Below are positions 47,197 to 55,617 of a stretch of DNA of 64,000 nucleotides, piece by piece (within the stretch, counting starts at the first letter, position 1; the number at the start of each line of letters is the position of its first letter). This DNA comes from Hyphomonadaceae bacterium (lineage in GTDB: Bacteria; Pseudomonadota; Alphaproteobacteria; Caulobacterales; Hyphomonadaceae): contig JANSYM010000002.1 in the NCBI GenBank assembly GCA_024742355.1, positions 186,001-250,000 of the forward strand, read 5' to 3'. The position numbers were made by a program, and so were the translations under genes. Under the pieces are notes generated by a model. That model saw only the letters and a list, made by a program, of their open reading frames with translations. It was not told where the DNA came from and ran no database searches.

Positions 47197-48099
47197 TTAA
47201 ACGGTCCGCTTGGCCTTGTCTTTAGCATTCGTCGCCTCAATCGCGTCGCGCGCCGCCTGCCATTCCGCATCGCCCCATTGCGCCAGCTGTGAGAAGTTGC
47301 CGCCGGTGGCATTGTACATGGCGCCGTCAATCGCGATGGTCTGGCCGTTCACATATTCGGCGCCCGGCCCCATCAGGAAGACGGCGAGATTGACCAGCTC
47401 GTGCATCTTGCCGATCCGGCCCATCGGATTGACGCTGTCGCGGTCCATATCCTCGGTCGTTTCGGCCTGCGGGGCGAGCCGCTTGGTCATGCCCTCCGTC
47501 GGGAATGGGCCCGGCGCGATGGCATTGAAGCGCAGGCCGTATCGCCCCCACTCCACGGCCAGCGATTGCGTCATCGTGTTCACAGCCGATTTCGACATGG
47601 CCGACGGCACAACGAACGGACCGCCATTCCACACCCAGGTGGTCAGGATGGAAATGACATTGCCGCGCTTGCCTTCATCGATCCAGCGTTTGCCGATATT
47701 GTGGGTCATGTAGAACGTGCCGCGAAACACGATATTGGCGATCGCGTCGAAGCCGCGAATGGACAGATCCTCGGTGCGCGAGATGAAATTCCCGGCCGCA
47801 TTGTTGACCAAGCCCGTCAGCGCCCCGTGATTGGTCCAGATCTCGTCGGTCATGTCATTGATCGCTTCAGCCACCCGGATATCGCACGCATGTGGGACGA
47901 CCTTGCCGCCATGCACGCTCATCAGGGCGTCAGCCGTCTCTTCGCAAACGCCGCCCCGCCGGCCACAAATGTGGACCTCTGCGCCGAGTTTGAGAAAGCC
48001 CTCGGCCATCTCCTTTCCGAGGCCTGTGCCGCCGCCGGTCACCAGCACGCGTTCGCCCTCCATCAGGCCATCGCGAAACATCATCTGAGACATATCCAT
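47197..48099 (-). CDS. SDR related to 2,4-dienoyl-CoA reductase
   Basis: From ATG at 48099 this gives 300 residues. The cofactor motif is TGGGTGLG, NNAAGNF follows, and the catalytic region reads SAMSK, that is Ser-x-x-x-Lys where classical SDRs have Tyr-x-x-x-Lys. This is the arrangement of mitochondrial/peroxisomal 2,4-dienoyl-CoA reductases, which use an upstream Tyr. Such enzymes remove awkward double bonds in beta-oxidation of unsaturated fatty acids. The C-terminus (GAMYNATGGNFSQLAQWGDAEW) also matches that group. It lies 33 bp from the second SDR and is probably in the same operon. Confidence 0.88.
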   Translation of the reverse strand: MDMSQMMFRDGLMEGERVLVTGGGTGLGKEMAEGFLKLGAEVHICGRRGGVCEETADALMSVHGGKVVPHACDIRVAEAINDMTDEIWTNHGALTGLVNNAAGNFISRTEDLSIRGFDAIANIVFRGTFYMTHNIGKRWIDEGKRGNVISILTTWVWNGGPFVVPSAMSKSAVNTMTQSLAVEWGRYGLRFNAIAPGPFPTEGMTKRLAPQAETTEDMDRDSVNPMGRIGKMHELVNLAVFLMGPGAEYVNGQTIAIDGAMYNATGGNFSQLAQWGDAEWQAARDAIEATNAKDKAKRTV

Positions 48100-48147
48100 T
48101 TTTTCTTCCCGCCTTTTTTGTCTGAGCGGGAGAGGATAGAGCAAAGC

Positions 48148-48495
48148 TTACTTACGGAAAGGCAAGCTCACCAATCGCCATAAAAGCCAGAGTGGCAGCA
48201 CAAAGGTCGCTCCGGCCAGAGCAGGCTTCCAGAAATTGCGCGCCGTCCAGGATGCGAGGCCGGCGAGGCTTTGCAGAAATGTCTGCATTGCGCCCATGAC
48301 ATTCACATCTGGCGAGGCGGGATCGAACTCGCTCGCCATCACGAAAAACCCAACCAGAACGCACAGCAGAGCAAGCTTGATCCAGCCCCACCAGCTGATG
48401 CCGAGCAGGCGCAGGAGGATATGGCGCTTGGCGCTCGGGAGCTTGCCCGTCTTGGCCGCGGTTTCGCCTATCGTCTCCAGCGCCGGATCGGTCAC
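48148..48495 (-). CDS. Small membrane protein, hypothetical
   Basis: A 115-residue protein with two hydrophobic segments (about 33-52, WWGWIKLALLCVLVGFFVMA, and 92-108, ALAGATFVLPLWLLWRLV) flanked by basic residues. I do not recognise a family. It starts three bases after the MscS gene stops and so is the last or next-to-last gene of the pdeM-mscS unit. It could be an accessory of the channel, but that is only positional. Confidence 0.65.
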   Translation of the reverse strand: MTDPALETIGETAAKTGKLPSAKRHILLRLLGISWWGWIKLALLCVLVGFFVMASEFDPASPDVNVMGAMQTFLQSLAGLASWTARNFWKPALAGATFVLPLWLLWRLVSLPFRK

Positions 48496-48498
48496 GGT

Positions 48499-49326
48499 TT
48501 ACGCGACCTCTTTGACGATCTCGACCTGATGCGGATACGGGATCGAGATCCCTTGCTGATCGAAGGCTTCCTTGATCTGTTTCGTCAGGTCGAACTTCAC
48601 GTCCCAATAGTCGCTCGCATTGACCCAGTTGCGGGTGGCAATGTCGACCGAGCTATCGCCGAGATTGACGACTTTCGCGAACGGTTCCGGGTCGCGCAGA
48701 ATACGGCTGTCGGCGTCGACAATCGACTTGATAATGCCGATCGCCTTGTCGATATCATCGCCATAATCAATGCCGAACGTGACATCGACGCGGCGGGTCG
48801 AATAGCCGCTATAATTCTTGATCACGCCATCAATCGCCTGACTGTTGGGCACCATGACCTGAATATTGTCAGGCGTCGCGAGGACGGTCTGGAACAGGTT
48901 GATGTCCTTGACGGTTCCAGCCGCGCCTGCCGCTTCGACATAATCGCCCAGTTTGTAGGGCCGGAAGATCATGATCATCACGCCGGAAGCGATATTGCCG
49001 AGCGCGCCTTGCAGAGACAGGCCAATAGCCAGCGTCAATGCACCGAGGACGGCCACGAAACTGGTCGCGGGAACGCCAAACACCTGCAGAACGGCAATGA
49101 ACACCGCCGCCGTGACCGCCCAGCGCACCATGGAACCAAAGAAGTTACCGAGCGTGTCGTCGATATTTTCCTGTTTCAGTGAGATTTTTCGGACCAACCC
49201 GCCGAGCCAGCCGGCGACACGCAGGCCGATAATCAGAACGACAAGCGCGCCCACCGCCTTGGCGCCAAAACCCAACACTTCATCGCCATAGTCGGTCCAT
49301 AGCGCTGCAAAATCGATATTGTCCAT
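48499..49326 (-). CDS. Small-conductance mechanosensitive channel (MscS family)
   Basis: A 275-residue MscS-type channel that opens on membrane tension to release solutes during osmotic downshock. There are three membrane helices (about 18-40, 65-85, 90-112), with the pore helix GLSLQGALGNIASGVMIMIF carrying the Gly/Ala packing pattern. RPYKLGDYVE begins the beta domain, and VMVPNS lies in the typical place. The length equals E. coli MscS (286), so this is the minimal form. It lies three bases downstream of the pdeM-like gene. Confidence 0.95.
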   Translation of the reverse strand: MDNIDFAALWTDYGDEVLGFGAKAVGALVVLIIGLRVAGWLGGLVRKISLKQENIDDTLGNFFGSMVRWAVTAAVFIAVLQVFGVPATSFVAVLGALTLAIGLSLQGALGNIASGVMIMIFRPYKLGDYVEAAGAAGTVKDINLFQTVLATPDNIQVMVPNSQAIDGVIKNYSGYSTRRVDVTFGIDYGDDIDKAIGIIKSIVDADSRILRDPEPFAKVVNLGDSSVDIATRNWVNASDYWDVKFDLTKQIKEAFDQQGISIPYPHQVEIVKEVA

Positions 49327-49329
49327 GAT

Positions 49330-50088
49330 CTACCCTTTTGGACTTGCGTTAGTATTCATGCGCCACCGTCCAAGGTCCGGTCGGCCCCGGTCCGGGATCA
49401 GGCGCTTGTTTGAGACAGGGATAACCGCATCGCGCGCGATCGCAAAGACCATCATGCCGCCGTCCGGAAAGCATGGTTCATAGGCGTCGTGCAGAACGTT
49501 CAATCCGCCTGTGAAGGCGCCCAGCGCAGGCATGATCAGCCGCTGCCCATCGGTGACGAAACAGGACCGCCGCAGGGTCCGGACCCGGCTCAGCACTTTT
49601 GCGCAAGGATGCAGGTGTCCGGCAATCTCGCCGCTCTCTCCGGTCGGCTCATGGCGGAAGACGATCTCGTTCATGCGCAGCACTTTTGCGGCGCGCCCGC
49701 CAAGATCTTCCGGCGGGTCGGGATCGTGATTGCCTTCGACCCAGACCCAGTCGGTTGAGCTGGTCAGCGCCTTGATGCGCGCAGCATCTTGCTCGACCAG
49801 GCGCCATTCGGCGTCACGGTCGTGGAAACTGTCGCCGAGCGAGATCACGCGTTCCGGCTGATAGGCGCGCACCAAGGCTTCGACCACAGCGAGCGTCGCG
49901 CTGGTATCATATGGCGGCAGCATCTGCCCGGCGGCGGCATAGCTCGAGCCTTTCTCGAGGTGCAGATCCGACACGATGAGCGTGCGCTCGGACGGCCACC
50001 AGAGCGCGCCTTCAGGCAGCGGCGTCAGCATCTCGCCGCGCACGTGGAGTTGGATTTCCCTGACCTGTTTCTGGGCTGCAGCACTCAT
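49330..50088 (-). CDS. PdeM-like metallophosphoesterase
   Basis: A 252-residue calcineurin-type phosphoesterase. Metal-binding motifs are SDLHLEKG (D-x-H), SLGDSFHD (G-D), GNHD, and the histidine pair in EIAGHLHPCAKV. The pattern and length match PdeM, the ligase-associated DNA damage response endonuclease family (COG1407), which in many bacteria sits beside an Lhr-like helicase and an ATP-dependent ligase. Those partners are not in this window; instead it heads a unit with an MscS channel. The activity in DNA repair is therefore inferred from family only. Confidence 0.88.
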   Translation of the reverse strand: MSAAAQKQVREIQLHVRGEMLTPLPEGALWWPSERTLIVSDLHLEKGSSYAAAGQMLPPYDTSATLAVVEALVRAYQPERVISLGDSFHDRDAEWRLVEQDAARIKALTSSTDWVWVEGNHDPDPPEDLGGRAAKVLRMNEIVFRHEPTGESGEIAGHLHPCAKVLSRVRTLRRSCFVTDGQRLIMPALGAFTGGLNVLHDAYEPCFPDGGMMVFAIARDAVIPVSNKRLIPDRGRPDLGRWRMNTNASPKG

Positions 50089-50250
50089 GTCGGCACCCTG
50101 ACGCGCGCCGCGCTCAGGGTCAATTCTGCACGCTCAGGTTTCCGTGTGGTCATCCAAAAAGGCTCTGGCACCGGCGAAATTCTGAGCTAGCTTAACGTAA
50201 ACGGAAACAAGTCGAGCCCGATCAGGATGACGGGTTCAGGGAGATCTGAA

Positions 50251-51630
50251 ATGAAACTGATCAGCGATGACATTCTTGTCGACAGTGGCGCGGACGATCC
50301 GGTGAACAATATGGTCTACCCGATGCTGGAGACCAAGTTCCAGCTCTGGAACCCGAACTCATGGACCAAAGGCCACCCTTACGACCTCTACAAGCAGATG
50401 CGCGAACAAGCGCCAGTTATGTGGTCGGGCATGCCAAAGGGCGGCTCCGGGTTCTGGTCGGTGTCGCGCTATGAAGACATCAAGACGGTTGAGCTCGCGC
50501 CGGATGTATTTTCCTCGCAGCGCGGCGGCATCAATCTCGCTGTGCCCAATCGCGAACACTGGCGCCCTGAAATACTGGTCCGCGCGGCCATGGACAATCT
50601 GATCTCCATGGACGAGCCGCAGCACATGCAGATGCGGATTCAGCAGAAGGATTTCTTCATCCCGGCCTATGTCAAAGTGCTCCGGGAAAACGTCAGCAAG
50701 AAAGTCGAATCCCTGTGTGACGATCTCGAGGCCAAGGGACCTGTGGTCGATTTCGTGAAAATCTTTTCCAACCAGCTGCCGCTTTACACGCTGTGCGAAA
50801 TGCTCGGCGTCGACGAACAGGATCGCCAGAAAATCGTCCATTGGATGCATTATCTGGAAATGGCGAGCCAGTTCATGGCCAACCCATGGCGCACCTTCCT
50901 GGGCGAGCCGCTCTTCCCATTGCGCTTCAAGAAAGTGGTGGAGGAAATGTTCGCCTATGGCGCCAGCGTGATGGCCGATCGCCGGGCCAATCCGCGTGAC
51001 GACCTGCTGACCGTCATCGCCCACTCCAAGCTGGATGATGAATTGTTGCCGCAGGAATATCTCGACGGTTCCTGGTTGCTGATCATCTTTGCTGGCAATG
51101 ACACGACACGAAATTCGCTGTCCGGGACAATCAAGCTGATGACCGAGTGGCCGGATCAGCGCGCCATGGTGCTCGATGATCCTACGATGATTTCACGCAT
51201 GGCCGAGGAATCCCTCCGCATGGTCTCGCCGGTCAAGCATATGCGTCGCACCGCGATGGAAGATACTGAGGTCAACGGTCAGAAAATCGCCAAGGATGAG
51301 AAGGTCGTGATGTGGTACGGCGCTGGCAATCGTGACCCTGACATCTTCCCCAATCCCGATGTGTTCGACATGACGCGGGACAATGTCGACAAGCATATCG
51401 CCTTTGGCCATGGCGTGCACAAATGCCTCGGCTCACGCGTGGCCCAGATGCAGCTGCGAGTCGCCTATGAGCACTTGTTCGACCGGTTTCCGAATATCGA
51501 GTTTACCGGCGACATCAAATACGGCCCCAACGCCCTGGTGCACGCAATCTCAAAGCTCAAGGTGAATCTTTATGGAAACGGCAATGGCCGCCCGACCAAG
51601 GTGCAGGTGAAGAGTTTGGAAACGGCCTAA
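50251..51630 (+). CDS. Cytochrome P450
   Basis: A 459-residue soluble P450 monooxygenase. I-helix motif AGNDTTRN (about 282-289), ExxR in EESLRMV, and the heme loop FGHGVHKCLGSR with ligand Cys392. The ATG at 50251 is preferred because GGGAG lies eight bases upstream; the frame extends to 50227. The sequence resembles CYP125/CYP153-like bacterial P450s acting on alkyl chains or steroids, but the family cannot be fixed by eye. No ferredoxin or reductase gene is adjacent, so the electron donors are encoded elsewhere. The stop overlaps the convergent gene in CTAA. Confidence 0.93.
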   Translation: MKLISDDILVDSGADDPVNNMVYPMLETKFQLWNPNSWTKGHPYDLYKQMREQAPVMWSGMPKGGSGFWSVSRYEDIKTVELAPDVFSSQRGGINLAVPNREHWRPEILVRAAMDNLISMDEPQHMQMRIQQKDFFIPAYVKVLRENVSKKVESLCDDLEAKGPVVDFVKIFSNQLPLYTLCEMLGVDEQDRQKIVHWMHYLEMASQFMANPWRTFLGEPLFPLRFKKVVEEMFAYGASVMADRRANPRDDLLTVIAHSKLDDELLPQEYLDGSWLLIIFAGNDTTRNSLSGTIKLMTEWPDQRAMVLDDPTMISRMAEESLRMVSPVKHMRRTAMEDTEVNGQKIAKDEKVVMWYGAGNRDPDIFPNPDVFDMTRDNVDKHIAFGHGVHKCLGSRVAQMQLRVAYEHLFDRFPNIEFTGDIKYGPNALVHAISKLKVNLYGNGNGRPTKVQVKSLETA

Positions 51631-52907
51631 GCCGACGCCTCGAAGACCGGCCAGGTGTCGACGATCTCGCCATCCTCATAGACCGCAATGTCGCCGAATT
51701 GCAGGAACACGGCCTCGCTCTGGTGCGGGCGGAAGAAGACGAACTCGTCTGCTGCAATGTCCAGGTCCGGTCCACCATTCAGCATTTCCTGATTGGATGA
51801 GCGCCCGAACGTGGAATTGTAGCTGAGGCCCGGCGGATCAACAGGATCGGCGAGCCAGTGGCCGCCATAGATGAACACGGTCTTGTTGTAATTCGGGTCC
51901 CAGGTGCGTTTGGCGCCATCGGCGAATTCGAGGCCGGGCATCCGTGTCGTTGGCAGCGACTTGATGACCGGCGTGGCGATAAAGCTTGCAGGCTGGTGCG
52001 GCTCGAGCAGCTCACTGTCGAAATGTGTCGGCTTGACGAGACATGAGCCGGCGGAAATCTCATTGGCGATCTCCGTGGTCTCGTAATAGCGATAAGTCGG
52101 GCTCCCGGCCGCATTGCGGGTCAGATTGGCAATCGCCTCCGCTCCAAACACTTCGCTCGCCTGATCCAGTGCGCCCTGATACTTTTTCCACGCCCCGGAC
52201 AGCGCCTTGTCACGCCAGCCCAGCGTCGTTGGCAGGGCGGGAATGTGCGGCTCATAGCCCATGAACCCGGCAAATTCGAGACTGGCATCAGCGCGGATAC
52301 TTTCCAGCGCGGTTTGCAGGTCAGCCCCAGGCTCGAACCCGCCGCGGTGCAGACCGACATCCAGTTCAATATTGATCTGCAGGCTCTGGCCAAGCGCGCT
52401 GGCGAGTTGCGAATATTGCGCGAGCCGCGCATTGCTATCGATCAGCCACTGGACCCGCTCTGCAGCTGGCGCGGTCGTCTCATCAAGCGAGCCAAAATAG
52501 TTGCGCGCTGCCTGAACCGGCAAGGGCTTGCCAAGCAGCTGGCTGGCCTCAGGCATGGCCTGGCTCAGCGCCGTCAGCATGGGCTGGTTGAACGTCATCA
52601 ACCGATCCGTATTGGCGCGTCCGCGGATATGTTCGATCAGCGCCAGTGACGGCAGCGACTTGGCGACGATCCGATAGCCCATGCCATCCGGAAGATGCCC
52701 GACCAGTGTGTCAATATTGGCGTTCAGCCGCGCGCGATCGATGACCAAAGTCGGCGTCGCAATCCCGGCGCGTGTCAGCGCTTGTTGGACGTCGAGGAAG
52801 TATGGGTCTCGCGGACCGCTTTTGTCTCCGGGTTTCGACATGAGTGCGCTCACTCCTACTATTGCAGCTCCACCCAGGAGCAGGTTGCGACGGCTGACCT
52901 TAAGCAT
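51627..52907 (-). CDS. Tat-exported PLP enzyme, alanine racemase / D-threonine aldolase fold
   Basis: A 426-residue protein with a twin-arginine signal (SRRNLLLGGAAIVGVSAL). The N-terminal alanine-racemase-type barrel follows: TPTLVIDRARLNANI, YRIVAKSLPS with the likely PLP lysine, and IELDVGLHRGGF. The C-terminal part (EISAGSCLV, then GHWLADP) resembles D-threonine aldolase/DSD1-like enzymes. An exported PLP enzyme is unusual; the Tat route would carry it folded with cofactor. The start overlaps the stop of the FAD oxidase gene by eight bases, so the two are translationally coupled and probably act on the same substrate (inference). The substrate is unknown. Confidence 0.85.
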   Translation of the reverse strand: MLKVSRRNLLLGGAAIVGVSALMSKPGDKSGPRDPYFLDVQQALTRAGIATPTLVIDRARLNANIDTLVGHLPDGMGYRIVAKSLPSLALIEHIRGRANTDRLMTFNQPMLTALSQAMPEASQLLGKPLPVQAARNYFGSLDETTAPAAERVQWLIDSNARLAQYSQLASALGQSLQINIELDVGLHRGGFEPGADLQTALESIRADASLEFAGFMGYEPHIPALPTTLGWRDKALSGAWKKYQGALDQASEVFGAEAIANLTRNAAGSPTYRYYETTEIANEISAGSCLVKPTHFDSELLEPHQPASFIATPVIKSLPTTRMPGLEFADGAKRTWDPNYNKTVFIYGGHWLADPVDPPGLSYNSTFGRSSNQEMLNGGPDLDIAADEFVFFRPHQSEAVFLQFGDIAVYEDGEIVDTWPVFEASA

Positions 52908-54327
52908 TGAACGGCTCCCCGAACAGCTCCGCGAGATGCGGGTTCAGGAACTTGCCATCCGGATCGAGCTCTCTGCGAAGCGCCATGAAATTCTCGAACT
53001 GAGGATAGAGAGCCGCGAAATCGTCTCGCTTCATCGAATGCCACTTGCCCCAATGCGGGCGACCGCCATGGGCGCGGAAAATCGGCTCGAAATCGCTGAA
53101 GAAATAATCGAACCGCTCATCCACAGCGGCATGGATCGCAATCGACATGCGCGGACCGTCATTGAACGGGCTGAGCCAGGCATCATCCGGCGCAATGAAG
53201 CGGATCTCCATCGGGAAGAACGCATCCTTGCGCTTGTCCATCCTGGCGATGACCTTGCGCAGCGCCGCGACGCCTTCGCTGCGCGGCATATGGAATTCCA
53301 TTTCATTGAACTTGATCGGTCGCGTCGTTGCCAGCAGCTCCATGGAGGCGTCACTGACATCTTCGATGACACCATTAGGCAGCGCCGACTGCGCAATCTT
53401 GCGGCGCAGCCACGGCCACCAGCCAAACTGGTCGCGCAGGGTCTTGAGGCCTTCCAGCGTCTCATCATCCTCGGATGGCTGCACGCCGGTGACGTCGCCT
53501 TCGTGTATATCGTGGCTCAGCGTCGCCGCCATGCCGGTGCTTGGCAGATAGAACACTTCGAAATTGCGATGCGCCGCGGCCCGCGCTTCCAGCTCGTCGA
53601 GGACAAGGTCGATCGGCTCTGCCTTGACCACGCGATGCAGGTTGAAGGCCGGAATGGTCTGGACGCTGTAGGACGAAATCACACCCAGCGCGCCGAGTGA
53701 CACCTTGCCGGCACTGAACAGGTCGGGATTGCTCTCACGCGAGACATCCAGAACATCGCCGCTCGCCGTGACCAGTCGGAAGGAATGGATATAGTCGTGC
53801 AGCGCTTTCAGCGTTTCGCCGGTGCCGTGCGTGGCGGTTGAAAACGAGCCCGCGAGGGTCTGGTCGACAATATCCGGCAGGTTGGGAAAGGCCCGCCCGA
53901 GTTCCTGGAGCTTTGCCGCTGTCTGGAACAGGGTCGTGCCGGCGCCGAATGTCGCGATCCCTGTCTCCGGATCATAGGCCTGCAGCCCGGACAGGTAGCT
54001 GACATCCAGAATGACGCCTTCGCTGGGCACCAGGCCTGTGAAGGAGTGTCCGCTACCCCGCGGTCGGATGCGGTGCGGCGTTGACTGAATGAAGGCGGCG
54101 AGGTCGGCTTCAGATTGCGGTGACGCGAGCTGCATCGGCGTGGCGCGCTGCGCCCCGGCCCAATTCATCCACGACTCTTCTCCGGCGGGTGCCTCAGGAT
54201 AGTCAGCCGTGTAACCGTCACGTTCAAAGTCACGCATGCCCCAGGCCACATGTTGTCCAACCGGAATTGCGGCAGCGACTCCCAGCCCTGCCCCGACTTG
54301 CAACAGGCGACGTCTCGATATGCCCAT
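52900..54327 (-). CDS. Tat-exported FAD-linked oxidase, D-arabinono-1,4-lactone oxidase type
   Basis: A 475-residue flavoprotein with a twin-arginine signal (SRRRLLQVGAGLGVAAAIP). The VAO-type FAD domain shows PRGSGHSFTGL, FGAGTTLFQ and ATHGTGET (FAD pyrophosphate-binding), and the C-terminal ALO domain contains EMEFHMPRSEG, FPMEIRFI and the ending HWGKWH with NPHLAELF. Members oxidise sugar lactones or polyols with O2 or another acceptor. AGGAGG lies eight bases before the ATG. The downstream Tat-exported PLP enzyme overlaps it. The chemistry they share is not known. Confidence 0.93.
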   Translation of the reverse strand: MGISRRRLLQVGAGLGVAAAIPVGQHVAWGMRDFERDGYTADYPEAPAGEESWMNWAGAQRATPMQLASPQSEADLAAFIQSTPHRIRPRGSGHSFTGLVPSEGVILDVSYLSGLQAYDPETGIATFGAGTTLFQTAAKLQELGRAFPNLPDIVDQTLAGSFSTATHGTGETLKALHDYIHSFRLVTASGDVLDVSRESNPDLFSAGKVSLGALGVISSYSVQTIPAFNLHRVVKAEPIDLVLDELEARAAAHRNFEVFYLPSTGMAATLSHDIHEGDVTGVQPSEDDETLEGLKTLRDQFGWWPWLRRKIAQSALPNGVIEDVSDASMELLATTRPIKFNEMEFHMPRSEGVAALRKVIARMDKRKDAFFPMEIRFIAPDDAWLSPFNDGPRMSIAIHAAVDERFDYFFSDFEPIFRAHGGRPHWGKWHSMKRDDFAALYPQFENFMALRRELDPDGKFLNPHLAELFGEPFNA

Positions 54328-54471
54328 GGTCTGGCCCTCCTCGCATCACTCATGACAGGTTTTCGTACGGCTGATGTCAAGCATGACCCGGGGAGACGAT
54401 TATTCTCCGGCTCTTGCACTCCTTGGCAGCTCCCGATTAGGTGAGGCCGCTGCGCTAGAATGGAGATGGGC

Positions 54472-55617
54472 ATGAAGTATTCCTTGTGGGGCCTGATCGG
54501 ACTGGCTGTAGCGGCGTGTTCCAATCCGCAGACAATGGAGCCCGAGCCGATGACAGATGTTTCCGAAACAACCGAGCGCCCCGCCCCGGTGACCACCGAA
54601 GACCGGTTTGCGATCCTGGCCCTCGACTGTATTCACCGCGAATACCCCAACAAGATCAGCCATGTCTTGCAGTCCGATCAGGATGCCCGTCCGCCACGCG
54701 AGCTGACACCGGCTTTTTATGGTTGTTTTGACTGGCACTCTTCGGTGCACGGCCATTGGCTGCTGACGCGGCTGCTCACGACACAGCCTGACAGTGTCTA
54801 CGCGAACGAAATCCGCGCCGCATTGTCAGAGAGCTTCACCGCCGAGAACATGGCCGGAGAGCTTGCTTACTATCAGACCGAGGGACGCGGCTCGTTCGAG
54901 CGCCCCTATGGCATTGCCTGGTATCTGCAGCTGGTCGCCGAGCTTGAGGAAAGCGACGATCCGGAACTGGCCGAATGGCGCGAGACTCTGCGCCCGCTCG
55001 AAGATGCAATTGTCGAGAAAGTCCGCGCCTGGCTGCCCAAGCTGTCTTACCCGGTACGCCTCGGCACGCACAATCAAACCGCCTTCGCGTTCGGACTGAT
55101 GCTCGATTATGCCCGCACGGTGGGCAATGAAGATCTTGCCAATGACCTGGTGCAGATCTCGCTCAAGTTTCACCAGGCAGACGTCAATTGTCCCCTGGCC
55201 TATGAGCCATCTGGCGAGGACTTCCTGTCGCCATGCCTGATGGAAGCCGACCTGATGCGCCGGGTCATGTCACAGCAGGATTTTGTTGTCTGGCTCGGAT
55301 ATTTCCTGCCGCAAATCCCGATTGATGGCAGCGCAGATTGGCTCGCGCCTGGCATCGTGCTCGATGCCTCGGACGGCAAGCTCGTGCATCTGGACGGCGT
55401 CAATCTTTCGCGGGCCTGGGCCCTGGAAGGCATTGCCAGCGCCCTGCCCGCCGAGGACCCGCGCATCCCATCCTTGATGGCGGCCCATCAGGTCCATCGC
55501 GATGCCGGGATCGCCGCGGTCTCTGACGAGCACTATTCCGGCAGCCATTGGCTCGCGAGTTTCGCCACCTACCTGACCACCAAGCGCGGCATCTCGGACA
55601 CAGGGGTCGCCGAATGA
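54472..55617 (+). CDS. DUF2891 family lipoprotein
   Basis: From ATG at 54472 (GGAG six bases upstream) this gives 381 residues. A lipoprotein signal (LWGLIGLAVAAC, Cys about 16) precedes a DUF2891 domain recognisable by LALDCIHREYPNKISH, FYGCFDWHSSVHGHWLL and GTHNQTAFAFGLMLDYA. DUF2891 proteins are helical and of unknown activity; the conserved His, Asp, Trp and Glu residues suggest an enzyme. I recall the family clustering with 5-oxoproline genes elsewhere, and here its stop overlaps the NRAMP start (ATGA), which leads into pxpABC. A role in pyroglutamate or pyroglutamyl-peptide use outside the cytoplasm is inference. Confidence 0.85.
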   Translation: MKYSLWGLIGLAVAACSNPQTMEPEPMTDVSETTERPAPVTTEDRFAILALDCIHREYPNKISHVLQSDQDARPPRELTPAFYGCFDWHSSVHGHWLLTRLLTTQPDSVYANEIRAALSESFTAENMAGELAYYQTEGRGSFERPYGIAWYLQLVAELEESDDPELAEWRETLRPLEDAIVEKVRAWLPKLSYPVRLGTHNQTAFAFGLMLDYARTVGNEDLANDLVQISLKFHQADVNCPLAYEPSGEDFLSPCLMEADLMRRVMSQQDFVVWLGYFLPQIPIDGSADWLAPGIVLDASDGKLVHLDGVNLSRAWALEGIASALPAEDPRIPSLMAAHQVHRDAGIAAVSDEHYSGSHWLASFATYLTTKRGISDTGVAE

